In this document: piece after piece, positions 47,470 to 58,449 of the stretch
Layout of the letters: the number at the start of each line of letters is the position of its first letter
Numbering within the stretch: the stretch's first letter is position 1
NCBI GenBank assembly: GCA_030844895.1
Contig: CM061233.1
Location: 67,447,656-67,511,655, forward strand
Length of the DNA stretch: 64,000 nt
Source: Ambrosia x helenae
Lineage: Eukaryota > Streptophyta > Magnoliopsida > Asterales > Asteraceae
Direction: 5' to 3'
The notes under the pieces: generated by a model
Databases searched by the model: none
What the model was told of the DNA's origin: nothing
The model's input: the letters and a program-made list of their open reading frames with translations, nothing else
Translations under genes and position numbers: made by a program

Positions 47470-47582
47470 ACAGACGCACTCATTGTATATATTAGACGCA
47501 CTCAGTAAAACAACAATAAACAAAGAAAAACCATTTAAACAAACGCACGTTCAATCAAGTTTACATACTTTTAGACGCACTC
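47470..47582 (+). repeat. GACGCACT repeat cluster (right subterminal)
   Basis: Four words at about 47472, 47494, 47541 and 47573, upstream of the small minus-strand gene. Confidence 0.8.
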
Positions 47583-47584
47583 AA

Positions 47585-47974
47585 TTAAGATCATCTTCAA
47601 CCTCTCAAAAACCTACAAAATTAATTCTGACAAAAACACATCCACACCTTGATTTTTTATATCAAACTATCCAAAATTATAATCAACGATCAAACATATT
47701 ATTTCGATTAAAATCAAAATCAATTTTAAAAATCTGGTTTGATAAAAACAGAGCAATAATGCAATCGAAAATTAAAATTTGGTTTGATTGAATCCACGTT
47801 TGATTAGATGTTCACGATCATGAATTGAATCTCATTAATTATTGAAATCGATCGTATTAATGAAAAATATAATTAGAACGTAATTGAAGGAACGTATATA
47901 GATGAATTTACCCCTCTGATCAACCAAAATTAGGTTAATTAAACTTAACCACAATTGACAGGTGGCATAATTTG
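47585..47974. other. MULE right subterminal region
   Basis: AT-rich, no gene beyond chance frames; probably the promoter region of the minus-strand small gene. Confidence 0.4.
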
Positions 47975-48025
47975 GTTGCTTCTTACACTTCTTACGTTAA
48001 GAAACTTTGTATCGTATACTTTCTC
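47975..48025 (-). repeat. Right terminal inverted repeat of the MULE
   Basis: Reverse complement matches 14440-14490. Confidence 0.85.
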
Positions 48026-48034
48026 TTAAATCAT
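48026..48034. repeat. Right 9-bp target site duplication of the MULE
   Basis: TTAAATCAT, identical to 14431-14439. Confidence 0.85.
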
Positions 48035-48500
48035 TTGAATATCAAACTAATATCAAAGGAAATTAAAAGGTTAATAAAGAGGATAACCAGTTTAAAAATG
48101 ATGAAAAACATATTATAGTGTTACAATTACTAGCGAAATATGCGCGATGCGGTGAGTGTGTCAAAATATGCTAAATATGCGCGATGTGGTGAGTGTGTCA
48201 AAAGTTGTAAGGCTCATTTTCAACTATTTGTATGCCAGTGTTCACAACACAGGAAAAACTTCACATTGAAATGTTGATAAAGATAAAAATGTCGCAACTA
48301 TAAAATCCAAATTTTATAAAAAAAATCATATGTTTTTTTGTTGTAAGAGGAAAAACCAGTAAAACAACAAAACCTTGAAGCAACTTTGACGACTCTACAT
48401 TTGTGTTTTGATGATGTGTACATGATCACACACAACTCGATTTGAATAAAATTTGCCCCTAAACATGGCACGTGGTAACTGTATATTAAGAATGATAGAA
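48035..48500. other. Unassigned sequence between MULE and Copia D
   Basis: No gene. It includes about two units of a 37-bp tandem repeat (AAATATGCGCGATG.GGTGAG) at about 48136-48205. Confidence 0.4.
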
Positions 48501-48619
48501 TGTAAAACCCCTGATTATTCTATTGATTTACAAGGTATAAATAATACATTCGGTTGAGCTATTTTAGGATACAATAATAAATACATCAATCATACTAAAT
48601 ATACATCTATGCTATTACA
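48501..48619 (-). repeat. 3' LTR of Copia D (short)
   Basis: 119 bp, TGTAAAACCCC...GCTATTACA on the plus strand, next to a polypurine tract (minus strand GACTGCGGGGG). Very short LTRs fit the Ale-like Copia group. The partner LTR is outside the window. Confidence 0.65.
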
Positions 48620-50639
48620 CCCCCGCAGTCGAACCGGGAGGTGACGGAATGCTGAGACTGTCTCTGAAGTCTTCAAACTGTATGCGAGGCAGTCCTTTAG
48701 TAAAGATATCGGCGACTTGATAACGAGATGGGACGTGTAGTATCCGAACTTGACCCCTCTGGACCTGCTCACGAACGAAATGAATGTCCAGCTCTAGGTG
48801 TCTAGTTCGTTGATGTTGCACGGGATTTCCAGATAAGTAGATGGCACTGACGTTATCACAATAAACCAAGGTTGCACGAGATAAAGGATGATGAAGCTCT
48901 AGAAGAAGTTTACGTAACCAACATATCTCGGCGACCACATTAGCAACTCCCCTGTATTCTTCCTCTGCGTTGGATCGAGAAATAGTGCTTTGGCGTTTAG
49001 ACGACCACGAAATAAGATTGTCCCCAAAATAAATGCAATAGCCACTGGTGGAACGCCGGTTATTAGGACACCCCACCCAATCGGCGTCTGTGTAGGACAC
49101 AAGCGATTGGATGGAGGTGGAATGGAGTGTTAGACCAAAGTCTATAGTCCCTTTGATGTATCTGATAATTCGCTTAAGAGCATTCCAATGATCTAACCGA
49201 GGGGAGTGCATGTGGATACATACCTGCTGGACTGCATATGGGATATCAGGTCTGGTGAAGGTGAGGTACTGAAGAGCACCAGCTAGACCGTGGTACAATA
49301 TGGGGTCATGAAATAATTCACCGACCGTGGAGCTAAGTTTGCCATTTGTGTCAACTGGAGTGGCAACGGGATTACAAGATTGCATACTTGCTCGAGTAAT
49401 AATCTCATGTGCATATTTGTGCTGAGACAGAAACATGGTGTCTGTAGAACGAGACTCAGAAATACCAAGAAAATAGCTCAGAGGACCTAAGTTCTTCATG
49501 GCAAATTCACCTGCTAACTTTCCCATGAGAGAGTGACGAAGCTTATCAGATGAGGTGACGAGAAGAATGTCATCAACATAGAGAAGGAGATAAGATGTGT
49601 GGCAATCCGCATGAAGTGTGAAAAGAGAAGCGTCACTCTTGCTATTTTGAAAGCCAATGGAGAGAACAAAGTCTGTAAATCGTTGGTACCAGACCCTTGG
49701 AGCTTGTTTGAGCCTGTATAGGGACTTCTTAAGGGAGCAAACGTGATCTGGAAACTGTTTGTCCCGAAAGCCCATGGGTTGATACATGTAAACTGTTTCA
49801 TGGAGATTCCCATGAAGAAAGGCGTTGGTAACATCCAACTGATGAATGGACCAACGCTTAGATAGGGCAATGGAGAGCACTGTCCAAATGGTGGCCGGTT
49901 TGACAACCGGGCTGAAAGTCTCACCACAATCCACACCAACCTGTTGTAGTCGACCATCGCAAACTAAACGTGCTTTGTAACGTTCCAACGAGCCATCTGA
50001 CCTGTATTTGTGTTTGAATAACCACATACTTCTGATAATATTCATGTCAGCCCGTCTAGCTACCAATTCCCAACTTCCATTTCTAACTAATGCATTGTAC
50101 TCAGTGGTCATGGCAGATTACCATTCCGGTATAGTTAAGGGAACGGCGGGGTTTTTCGGGATGGGTGTGATGGTGGATGTGTGTAGGTTAAAAGGTTGTT
50201 TGGGTTTATGAATGGCGCTCATAGAGCGGGTGTGTATGGTCCTAGGCGGTGGTGTAGGTGGTGGTGGGGCGGGTGCGGGTGGCGTAGGCGGAGGTGGAGG
50301 TGGTGTGGTTTCGGTGTGGACAGTAGGGGATGGATGTTGGTGAGGTTGGTTAAGGCCATGAGATGTAGGGGATCGGGTTTGGTGTGCCGGGCCGTGAGGA
50401 AGTGGGGATTGGGCTTGTTGGGTTGGTCCGTGGGAAGTGGGGTTGGGATGGGTGTTAATCAGCCGGGTGTTATGTATGGGCTGGGAGGTGGTCGGTAGTT
50501 GTATGTGGGAATAAAGGTGAGGTGCGAAACTTTCAGTTAGAAAGTCGTAGGTAGGTGTTGGGTTTACAGTTTGCCTAATTGGGAAAGTGGTTTCGTCGAA
50601 CGCTACGTGTCTGGAGATATAGATCTGTTTGGTTTTCAA
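48615..50639 (-). pseudogene. Copia D reverse transcriptase-RNase H
   Basis: Open 48615-50111 (498 aa): NGSWELV, IHQLDVTNAFLHG at 89-101, LKQAPRVWY, YVDDILLV at 178-185, then RNase H with SYTDADWVG, SNAEEEYRG, YCDNVSAIYLS and HVPSRYQVADIFTKGLP. The stop codon lies 2 bases inside the LTR, so the polypurine tract is coding. A TAA near 50117 (after TIPEW) separates it from 50118-50639, a Pro/His/Thr-rich linker that begins KTKQIYISRHVAFDE. RT-RH catalytic residues look intact. Confidence 0.9.
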
Positions 50640-51532
50640 GTCAAGACACCGGTATCCCCTATGTGTGAGAGGGTAACCAAGAAAGACGCATGGCTAAGCT
50701 CGGTGGTCGAGTTTGTGAATGGTGGGAGGCGGTGAGAGGGTAACATAGGCATCCAAAAACACGGAGGTGGTCATAGGCGGGTGTCAAGTGATAAAGAAGT
50801 TCGGTGGGTGTTCTGTGTTTGGTGATTTTGTTAGGGAGGATGTTTAGTAGGTAGGTGGCGGTTTCAAGGGCAAAGTGCCAAAGGTGAGTGGGGAGGGAGG
50901 CATGGGCCATGATGGTGCGAATGAGGTTGTTTATGGTCCGAATTTTTCTTTCGGCTTTGCCATTTTGTGAGGATGTGTAGGGACATGATCAGCGGTAAAG
51001 GACGCCGTTTGTGGTAAAAAAAAGTTTTGAAAGGACAAGTTAACATACTCGCGACCATTGTCACATTGGAAAGTTTTAATGGTGCGTTCAAATTGTGTTT
51101 TTATTGTGGATGCAAATTGGGTGAAGGTTGGGAAGACGTTTGATTTTTGGGTGAGATGGTAGGTCCATAAAAAATTAGAAAAATTATCCAAAAATAAAAC
51201 ATAATAATTATGACCAGATGAGCTAATAACGGTGATGTCCACACGTCACTATGAACTAAATCAAAAGGTTGTGCAGTTTTATTAATAGAAGCAAAAAAAA
51301 AAAAAAAAGGAAGTCTTATGCTTTTTCCAAACACAAGAATCACAAACGAAATTCTCCAAAGAAACAGAAGTAGCAGTTTTTAATGAATTTAAAGGTTGAC
51401 GTCCAGGATGAACAAGGCGTTGGTGCCAAAGATCAGCAGAGACGGTGGCAAAAAGCGGTAGGTTGTAAAGGAGAGGACCCGAGCACCAGAGGGTAGAGAT
51501 CACCGCTGCTGTTGCATCGCGGGAGCGGCCTC
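50640..51532 (-). pseudogene. Copia D integrase, 5' truncated
   Basis: Three frames: 51282-51503 with the zinc site part LWHQRLVHPGRQPLNSL and CDSCVWKKHK; 50931-51242 with VLFLDNFSNFLWTY and FQCDNGREYVN; 50659-50910 with LWHFALETATYLLNILP. An A-run near 51290-51310 and other indels break the frame. Element C inserted at 51533; the missing protease and gag should lie beyond it, outside the window. Confidence 0.85.
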
Positions 51533-52483
51533 TGTGACATACGTCACCCTCATCTTTATCAGATTGTCAATTGTAGTCCTTTATGTATCCGTTTTAATCA
51601 AATACGTATATTGAAGCGTTAGTCGGATTTGTTTTATAAAAAAAATTAAATATTTTAAGGTTGATCAAAAACCTTGGGGAAATATCAAGCTTTAAGTTAA
51701 AAGTTTTAAAAAGAAAATAAACCTATTATGTTATTTAATGAGTAAAGTTAAAAAAATAATAAATAAGTTTATTTTTTTAGTGTAGTTAAGTTTTATAAGA
51801 ACTAACCAAAATGATAATTAAACTAACCTAGTTAGTGAGGAAGGACTTAAAATGACATTTTTGAAAGTTTTTTTTTTTTAAATCAGACATCTCCTCCTCC
51901 ACATGTTTTCCGGTCAGCGGTTATGGCCGGATTCCGGTCACTATTCCACCCGGCGAGTCTTAAATTTGGTCTATTATCGTTATTAATTGTCTAAGTTCGA
52001 TCCCGTTACGTTTCTCCCTTGACTTATAACCATTTATATGATTTAAACATGCATTTAAAGTTTGTTAGTCGAGCAGGATTTGCAAGTAACGGTCGGACTT
52101 TAAAAACAATCAATAAGCCGTTTTCAATCAAACATATATAATTGGAACTGTCCATTCATTTTATGTGCGGCTACATGTCACAAATGACATAAAAAATCTA
52201 TCTTAATAGTTAGCAGAAGCCTTCTAATCTTTGGTCCAAGTTTGCGGCCATTCTTTCTCATTTTGGATTCTAAATCATCGTTGTAAGCTCGTCATATTGT
52301 TGCCATTTTGATCCTTGTATGTTATTCTTCGAAAGCCCCATGATTTCGTGATGTTTTCTGTAACAATCGGGTTCTATTGTATTGATCTTAGGGTTAGGGT
52401 TTGTAGGAAATATTTGGGGAAGAAGATGACCTTTTGTTTATATGTTAAATAGAATTATTTTAAACTTGTTTAACAAAAAGGTC

Positions 52484-52555
52484 CTTTGGTGTAGTGGTGT
52501 TGGGAATGTTTTAAATTTCTACAGACCCGAGTTCGAATCCCTAAACCTTGGGTCA
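52484..52555 (+). repeat. tRNA-like (SINE head) module in LTR C
   Basis: Box-A-like TTGGTGTAGTGG (52487-52497) and box B AGTTCGAATCC (52530-52540), then a T-rich tail. The 3' LTR copy is cut within box A at 58171. Confidence 0.5.
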
Positions 52556-54247
52556 GTTTCATTTTTTTTTTCTTATTCTATTTATATATAATTTATACAC
52601 ATAAATACCTTTATATCCTTAAAAATTCATAACCAATTCAATTTTTATCCAAAAATTATAAAAATTTAGGTGTCTATCTTGAGACTATAAAGAAAATAAT
52701 CACAATTTTATATTCTGAAAAATGGTTTATATTCGTATTTATATTGAATTAAATTGTTTTAATCATAATAAATGGATTAAAAATTCATTTTAAATGATTT
52801 TAATACCAACATTTTTGTGTATTTAAATTTATATATTAGAAACTTAATCTTAATTTATTGGATGAGAAATATTTAGTTGTTATAGATTTTCCTATGTTTA
52901 ATCATTTATATGCATCTTAAACTTAATAAATAAGTTTTAAATACAAATAAAATGAGAAAAAATATGAAAAATTTATTTTGGACCTTTATCATCAGAATAC
53001 AATTGTTTTTCAAAAAAAAAAAAAAAATACTATTTTTGAATCATATCTTGTATTTTAATTGTATTTATGTGAATTAGAAAAGATAAATCATTTGTTAATT
53101 TTTAATACTTAATTTTTTTTATAGATATAATTCTAGAAAAAATAGAAATACATTTGTAGTTTAAATTCATAATCCTCATTTGTTGACTCATTTGTGAAAC
53201 ATATAATCATTTGTTCAATTAGTTATAATAAGTGTATTTATTTACAATTATAGTTAAAAGTAATTAACCATTTTCTTTTGTATAAATTATTTTGATATAT
53301 TTTTAATTAAATATACAATTGGTAATATTTAGATTACCTAATCATGTTCATAGGCCTTAAGCATATTTAACCGTATTATTTTGGATATACGAGCTTAATA
53401 TTAATACCATTTATCGCGAAATCTGTAATTTCCCAAATTGACTTAGCAAACCCTAATTCCTTAGACCCTAGTTACCTTATATGTTTAGACTCTTTCCTTA
53501 TTAGTATTCTTACACATTATAGGTTGAATTTCTCGGAATTCCCATTACTTAGCTCACAACCGCCTAAGTTGGATTTCATCGATTTCGCAAACTGTGAGTA
53601 TACTTATTCCCCTTTTTATTTTTACACTTTTGGGGTGAAACATGTACACATATACAAACTTACACATACACTTACACTTTATCTTTTATACGTTTACAAT
53701 TCATATAAGTGTCTCGTTATCTTTGTGCTTTATGCTAGACTTAAGCGTAGTTTACTTACATTGTATGCTCGAAATCGTTATCTAGACTTAACTAAAGTTA
53801 AGGTGCTCAAATGAACAAATGCTCAAATAGACGTAACTTAAGTTACGGTGCTCAAATGCTCAAAAAAGACGTAACACATGTTACGGTGCTCAAATCATTG
53901 TGAAACGTGTTAGGATGCTTTATGTGAATCATATTCGTTAGACTTTATTATGTTTGTTTACTACTTGTCTACATAATGCCTTGATCAATCTTGACACGTG
54001 AATTGTAAATCTTTTCCTTTAAACTTATATTATATATAAACTTAAGTATGCTCACCAACATTATTTATGTTGACAAAATTACTTTCGTACATGTTTCAGG
54101 TTTGTTTGATGCTTCACATAGGACTCTGGGCTTAGAATGAATTTAATCAGTTTAGTTTGTTGAAACATGTTGTAATTGCATTCCTTGTAAATCAACTTGT
54201 AATTACATTTTAGTACCATGAGCTTTTGAACAATCGTCACTACATAG

Positions 54248-54278
54248 CACCTCGATGATTCCGCCATCGGTCGAGGTG
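54248..54278 (+). other. U5-terminal hairpin of LTR C
   Basis: CACCTCGA can pair with TCGAGGTG (8 bp) around ATTCCGCC. It corresponds to the hairpins at the ends of LTRs A and B. Confidence 0.5.
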
Positions 54279-54596
54279 TTACAGATTGGTATCAGAGCCG
54301 TGGTTATAGGGAATTAGGTTATTAGTAAATGACCTAGACTATAACTAAGAACCTATACTTGACCTTATTTGTGTTTATTTGCTCCACTAACCTTTCTCAT
54401 TTGTCACCTCTCGTTCTTTCCCGTACCTCTCTCTATTTCTTTCTTTCTATCTTTCTTCATCATGGGCTTTGAGGAGTGACATTTCTTAGGGATAAGATCT
54501 ACACTTTGGAGCATGCTGGGTTATCTTGGCTTAAGTGCTTACTCTCGTTTTCATTGATTTTTAGTTCCTTCAAAGTATTGAACTTTACGTGAGAGA

Positions 54597-54751
54597 ACAC
54601 GTGCAATCTGGAAGGGTGGGCGCCTGTACAGTGGGTTTTCTGGCATAGGCAAGCATAGCGCAAAAATCAGAATCAACCGACGGACCTGTTATGCTTACCT
54701 GGGGATTCCAGGAGTGAGCGTCCACTTATAGGCTAAAGCACGTCTTCATTA
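54597..54751 (+). other. Conserved leader RNA element of element C
   Basis: A diverged form of the A/B leader: ACACGTGCAATCTGGAAGGG and CTTATAGGCTAAAGCA are kept. The hairpin is CCTGG/CCAGG (54698-54712), and the outer stem GCTTA/TAGGC is at 54693-54697 and 54729-54733. Confidence 0.65.
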
Positions 54752-54995
54752 ATCTCCAATTAAGTTCAATTCTTTGAACAGTCAAAGTTATGTCAAGTTT
54801 TATGACTAGACAAGAACAATCCAATGTTTTATTGCTTAATTCTTGATTTCTTGACTTCATGGTGATTTGCTTTATGAGGTTATCTTTTCGTGATGCATTC
54901 TTATACTTGGTTATTTCATATGAACACATGTTGCACAATCTCATTTATACTTATGATGATCTTGTGTTGATTTTCATAGTATTCTTTATTTGTAG

Positions 54996-56123
54996 ATGGC
55001 TGATCGTTATTTCTCTCGTACTCCTAAGCGTAACTCTCGTCTACAATCTAATCGCTATATTGCGTCACTAGTGGCAGAACAGGTTGCTGCTGTGATTCCA
55101 AACTTAGTTGCTGAGTTGAGCCAAAGCAACAACACTGGGAATTCTGGAAACGTTGGAGGTACTCGTTGCACTTTCAAACATTTTAACTCTTGCAACCCAA
55201 CAAAATTTTCGGGGGAAGAAGGTGCGACTGGTCTCCTCCAATGGTTCGAGAGCATGTAGAATACTTTTATTAACAGCGAATGTCCTGACAAACTTTGCAT
55301 TCGCTATGCCACCGGTGTCCTTCAAAATGGGGCATTGACTTGGTGGAATGGTGAGAAGCAAAATCGGGGCGTTGATGTTGCTTTAGCTTTAACTTGGAAT
55401 CAAGTGAAGGAACTCCTGATCGCCAAGTTCTGCCCTAGGAACGAGATTAAGAAGCTTGAAGATGAATTTTATCATTTGAAATAGGACAGCGGGGAGAATC
55501 TTGCCTATAATCGTCGTTACCATGAGCTTAGTTTGTTGGTTCCACATATGGTTACTCCAGTCTCCCGAGCAATCGAGAAGTACATTGAAGGATTACCTGA
55601 CCTGATTCAAGATGTAGTCACTGGAAGCAAGCCCACTACGGTGGAAGAAGCCATTCAACTTGCAGCCTCATTGACAGACAAACATGTGAGGAAAGGAAAC
55701 CTGGTTAGGAAAGGAATGAAGGCGAATACTGAGAAAACTACCACCATTGTGGAACCATCTAAAATAGTTTCAGTTAAGGCCGCCACCACTACTGCAAATC
55801 CCAAGAAACGAAAGGGCGATAATCACGACCACATAGTTCAAAACCATGTGACACAACCTCCTGTTAAGAAAGGCTACACTAGAGTCCATCCTCAATGCAA
55901 CACTTGTAGGTACCATCATCATGCTCACCTCCCATGTCGTAAGTGCACTGCATGTGGAAGATTCGGACATTTTGCCACTACATGTTGGGAAAGGACTCAA
56001 GGTAAACAAGACCAACTTTGGATTACTAATGGTCGGGCGTGTTACAACTGTGGCGACCCTAATCATATGCGACATCGATGCCCTGAACTCATTAACATAA
56101 ATCAGGCGACTGGTCAAAACTAA
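54996..56123 (+). pseudogene. Gag of element C
   Basis: Starts MADRYFSRTPKRN. Gag core KHFNSCNPTKFSGEEGATG, LTWWNGEKQNRG, FCPRNEIKKLEDEF, then zinc knuckles CTACGRFGHFATTC and CYNCGDPNHMRHRC, ending in a stop at 56121. Two in-frame TAG codons: 55257 (Glu in relatives) and 55482 (Gln in relatives). It is collinear with the Gag part of Gypsy A. Pol is absent rather than eroded: non-coding sequence follows at once. Confidence 0.9.
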
Positions 56124-56708
56124 GCTATGGATGGAATCTTCTTATGTCGCGAGAATGCTATATTTGTGTTTCTATTTTCTTGATTTTTTTTCCATTTTGC
56201 ACTCAATTTATGTCGTACCCTTAAATATATAAAGTTTGGATACCTTTTTGCATTTTATTATGAACGAACCTCAGTTTGAAATCTATCGTGTTTGACTCCT
56301 ATTATTGGAATTTATCTTAAGCATAGAACTCTAAGACTTTATTTTGTGATCTATTGAAATGCTTGAAATTGACAACTTGAATTATGTAGCACTTGTCTAC
56401 TATGCTACAAATATCTTTTTATCATAAAAAGGTATATACATTATACGTGTGAACTTGATTGACCATACATGTGCTAGTATATCTATAGATATGAGGATTT
56501 CGGAACGTGCCCTTGAAACATGTATATAGTCATCTTTAAACGGAGGACATATATACACCAATTTGTGTGTCAAGCTAGTCATTATGTGAATCATTCTTTG
56601 CAAATCCTTTTCGAGTTAAAGTATTTTTTTTTACTTGAGAGACATTTAGAGAATCTTAGTGTGTTATTTGAATTGGTGTCATAGAAGGACATAACACCTT
56701 AATGTAAG

Positions 56709-56750
56709 GTAAATTGATGATTGCGGTCCGGAACGTAATCATGAATTTAC
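56709..56750 (+). other. 42-nt hairpin, copy in element C
   Basis: Outer arms GTAAATT/AATTTAC, G-G mismatch, inner arms ATGATTGCG/CGTAATCAT, loop GTCCGGAA. It lies 411 bp before the 3' LTR. Confidence 0.7.
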
Positions 56751-57124
56751 AGATACATTGTAGTGGTGTGAAATTCTATTAGGGTTTTAAGAGAGATTTC
56801 CAGTACGTTTTCGAGGTATCAAAGGTGTGGTGGGTTAGCTGCGGTACACCCTATATATAAACACTAATGGTGCATCGGGAATGAGACTGGAAGTCAAACC
56901 ATTAACAAACCCTTGTCAGTGAATTAGTTGTAATCATTTTAAACATAACCTAAACCTTATATTTAAGTCCCGCGAGACTTTTATGTGTTCCTTTGAATCT
57001 TGATATTCCTAACATACTCTGAACAACAAAACTTGACCTTTATTTACTCTGTTCATAAAGCAAATCATAAGACTCGTATCGTTATTTCGACTACCTCTTA
57101 TACCCATAATTGTTTCCTCTAAAT

Positions 57125-57143
57125 AAATTTCGAGACGAAATTT
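57125..57143 (+). other. Hairpin before the PPT of element C
   Basis: AAATTTCG, loop AGA, CGAAATTT; both arms differ from those of A and B and still pair. Confidence 0.55.
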
Positions 57144-57160
57144 TTTAAAGTAGGGGAGAC

Positions 57161-58171
57161 TGTGACATTCGTCACCCTCATCTTTATCAGATTGTCAATT
57201 GTAGTCCTTCATGTATCCGTTTTAATCAAATACGTATATTGAAGCGTTAGTCGGATTTGTTTTATAAAAAAAAATTAAACGTTTTAAGGTTTATCAAAAA
57301 CCTTGGGGAAATATCAAGCTTTAAGTTAAAACTTTTAAAAAGAAAATAAACCTATTATGTTATTTAATGAGTAAAGTTAAAAAAATAATAATAAATAAGT
57401 TTATTTTTTTAGAAGTAAAAAAAAATGTTTAAATCTAAGTTAGTTAGTGTAGTTAAGTTTTATAAGAACTAAACAAAATGATAATTAAACTAACCTAGTT
57501 AGTGAGGAAGGACTTAAAATGACATTTTTGAAAGTTTTTTTTTTTTTTTTAATCAGACATCTCCTCCTCCACATGTTTTTCGGTCAGCGGTTATGGCCGG
57601 ATTCCGGTCACTATTCCATCCGGCGAGTCTTAAATCTGGTCTATTATCCTTATTAATTGTCCAAGTTCGATCCCGTTACGTTTCTCCCTTGACTTATAAC
57701 CATTTATATGATTTAAACATGCATTTAAAGTGTGTTAGTCGAGCATGATTTGCGAGTAACGGTCGGACTTTAAAAACAATCAATAAGCCGTTTTCAATCA
57801 AACATATATAATTGGAACTGTCCATTCATTTTATATGCGGCTACATGTCACAAATGACATAAAAAAATCTATCTTAATAGTTAGCAGAAGCCTTCTAATC
57901 TTTGGTCCAAGTTTGCGGCCATTCTTTCTCATTTTGGGTTCTAAATCATCGTTGTAAGTTCGTAATATTGTTGCCATTTTGATCCTTGTATGTTATTCTT
58001 CAAAAGCCCCATGATTTCGTGATGTTTTCTGTAACAATTGGCTTTTATTGTATTGATCTTAGGGTTAGGGTTTGTAGGAAATATTAGGGGAAGAAGATGA
58101 CCTTTTGTTTATATGTTAAATAGAATTTATTTTAAATTTGTTTAACAAAAAGGTCCTTTGGTGTAGTAGTG
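57161..58171 (+). repeat. 3' LTR of element C, truncated by insertion
   Basis: Matches 51533-52496, then stops inside the tRNA-like module where TGATGTGTCG begins. Confidence 0.85.
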
Positions 58172-58415
58172 TGATGTGTCGTAAAACACATTTATTCTCC
58201 TATGTATTTTGAGTTATAATTGAGTCTTTTGTATATAGTTTTTAGTAGTTTTAGGCGTGTATTCGTTTGTTTGTCTATTTTTATCATTGTATAGTTTTTA
58301 TTACTTATGTATTTATTTTATATTTTGTTGGTGTTCATGGACGTTGGAGCGTAAACGAGCAATTTTGGTCGAGTCAAGAACATCCGAGTCAAAAGCATGG
58401 AGCTAGAATGCTATT

Positions 58416-58449
<34 letters not shown>

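Larger units (their letters stand above)
14440..48025 (+). mobile_element. Mutator-like element (MULE) carrying a ULP1-like protease gene
   Basis: Ends are 51-bp terminal inverted repeats with about 78% identity by eye, beginning GGGAAG and, on the other strand, GAGAAA, flanked by a perfect 9-bp duplication. Apart from nested LTR insertions (17504-39810 and 40186-45191 including duplications) the MULE is about 6.3 kb. It carries a ULP1-like gene on the plus strand and a small gene on the minus strand that converges on it. I see no MURA transposase, so it would need a transposase in trans. Known: ULP1-like genes inside MULEs form the Kaonashi class described in Arabidopsis and melon. The broken gene and three old insertions mean this copy is inactive. 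Confidence 0.85.
51533..54283 (+). repeat. 5' LTR of element C
   Basis: 2751 bp, TGTGACATACG...GAGGTGTTACA. It carries one tRNA-like module (52484-52555) and a terminal hairpin. The stretch 52560-53500 is AT-rich with nothing recognised. Confidence 0.9.
56124..57146 (+). other. Non-coding 3' region of element C
   Basis: No gene. Contains the 42-nt hairpin (56709-56750) and the pre-PPT hairpin (57125-57143). Confidence 0.6.
51533..58171 (+). mobile_element. Gag-only LTR element C (TR-GAG-like)
   Basis: 5' LTR 51533-54283, PBS TGGTATCAGAGCC at 54287-54299, leader, a gag with two stops, 1 kb of non-coding sequence, PPT AAAGTAGGGGAGAC at 57147-57160 and a 3' LTR from 57161 that is cut at 58171. 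There is no pol. LTR divergence by eye exceeds 2% and the 5' copy lacks about 35 bp near 51780, so it is older than A and B. It split Copia D. Confidence 0.9.

Noticed and set aside
50196..50498. Gly/Trp/Arg-rich plus-strand frame
   Set aside because: It is the complement of the Pro/His-rich linker of Copia D on the minus strand.
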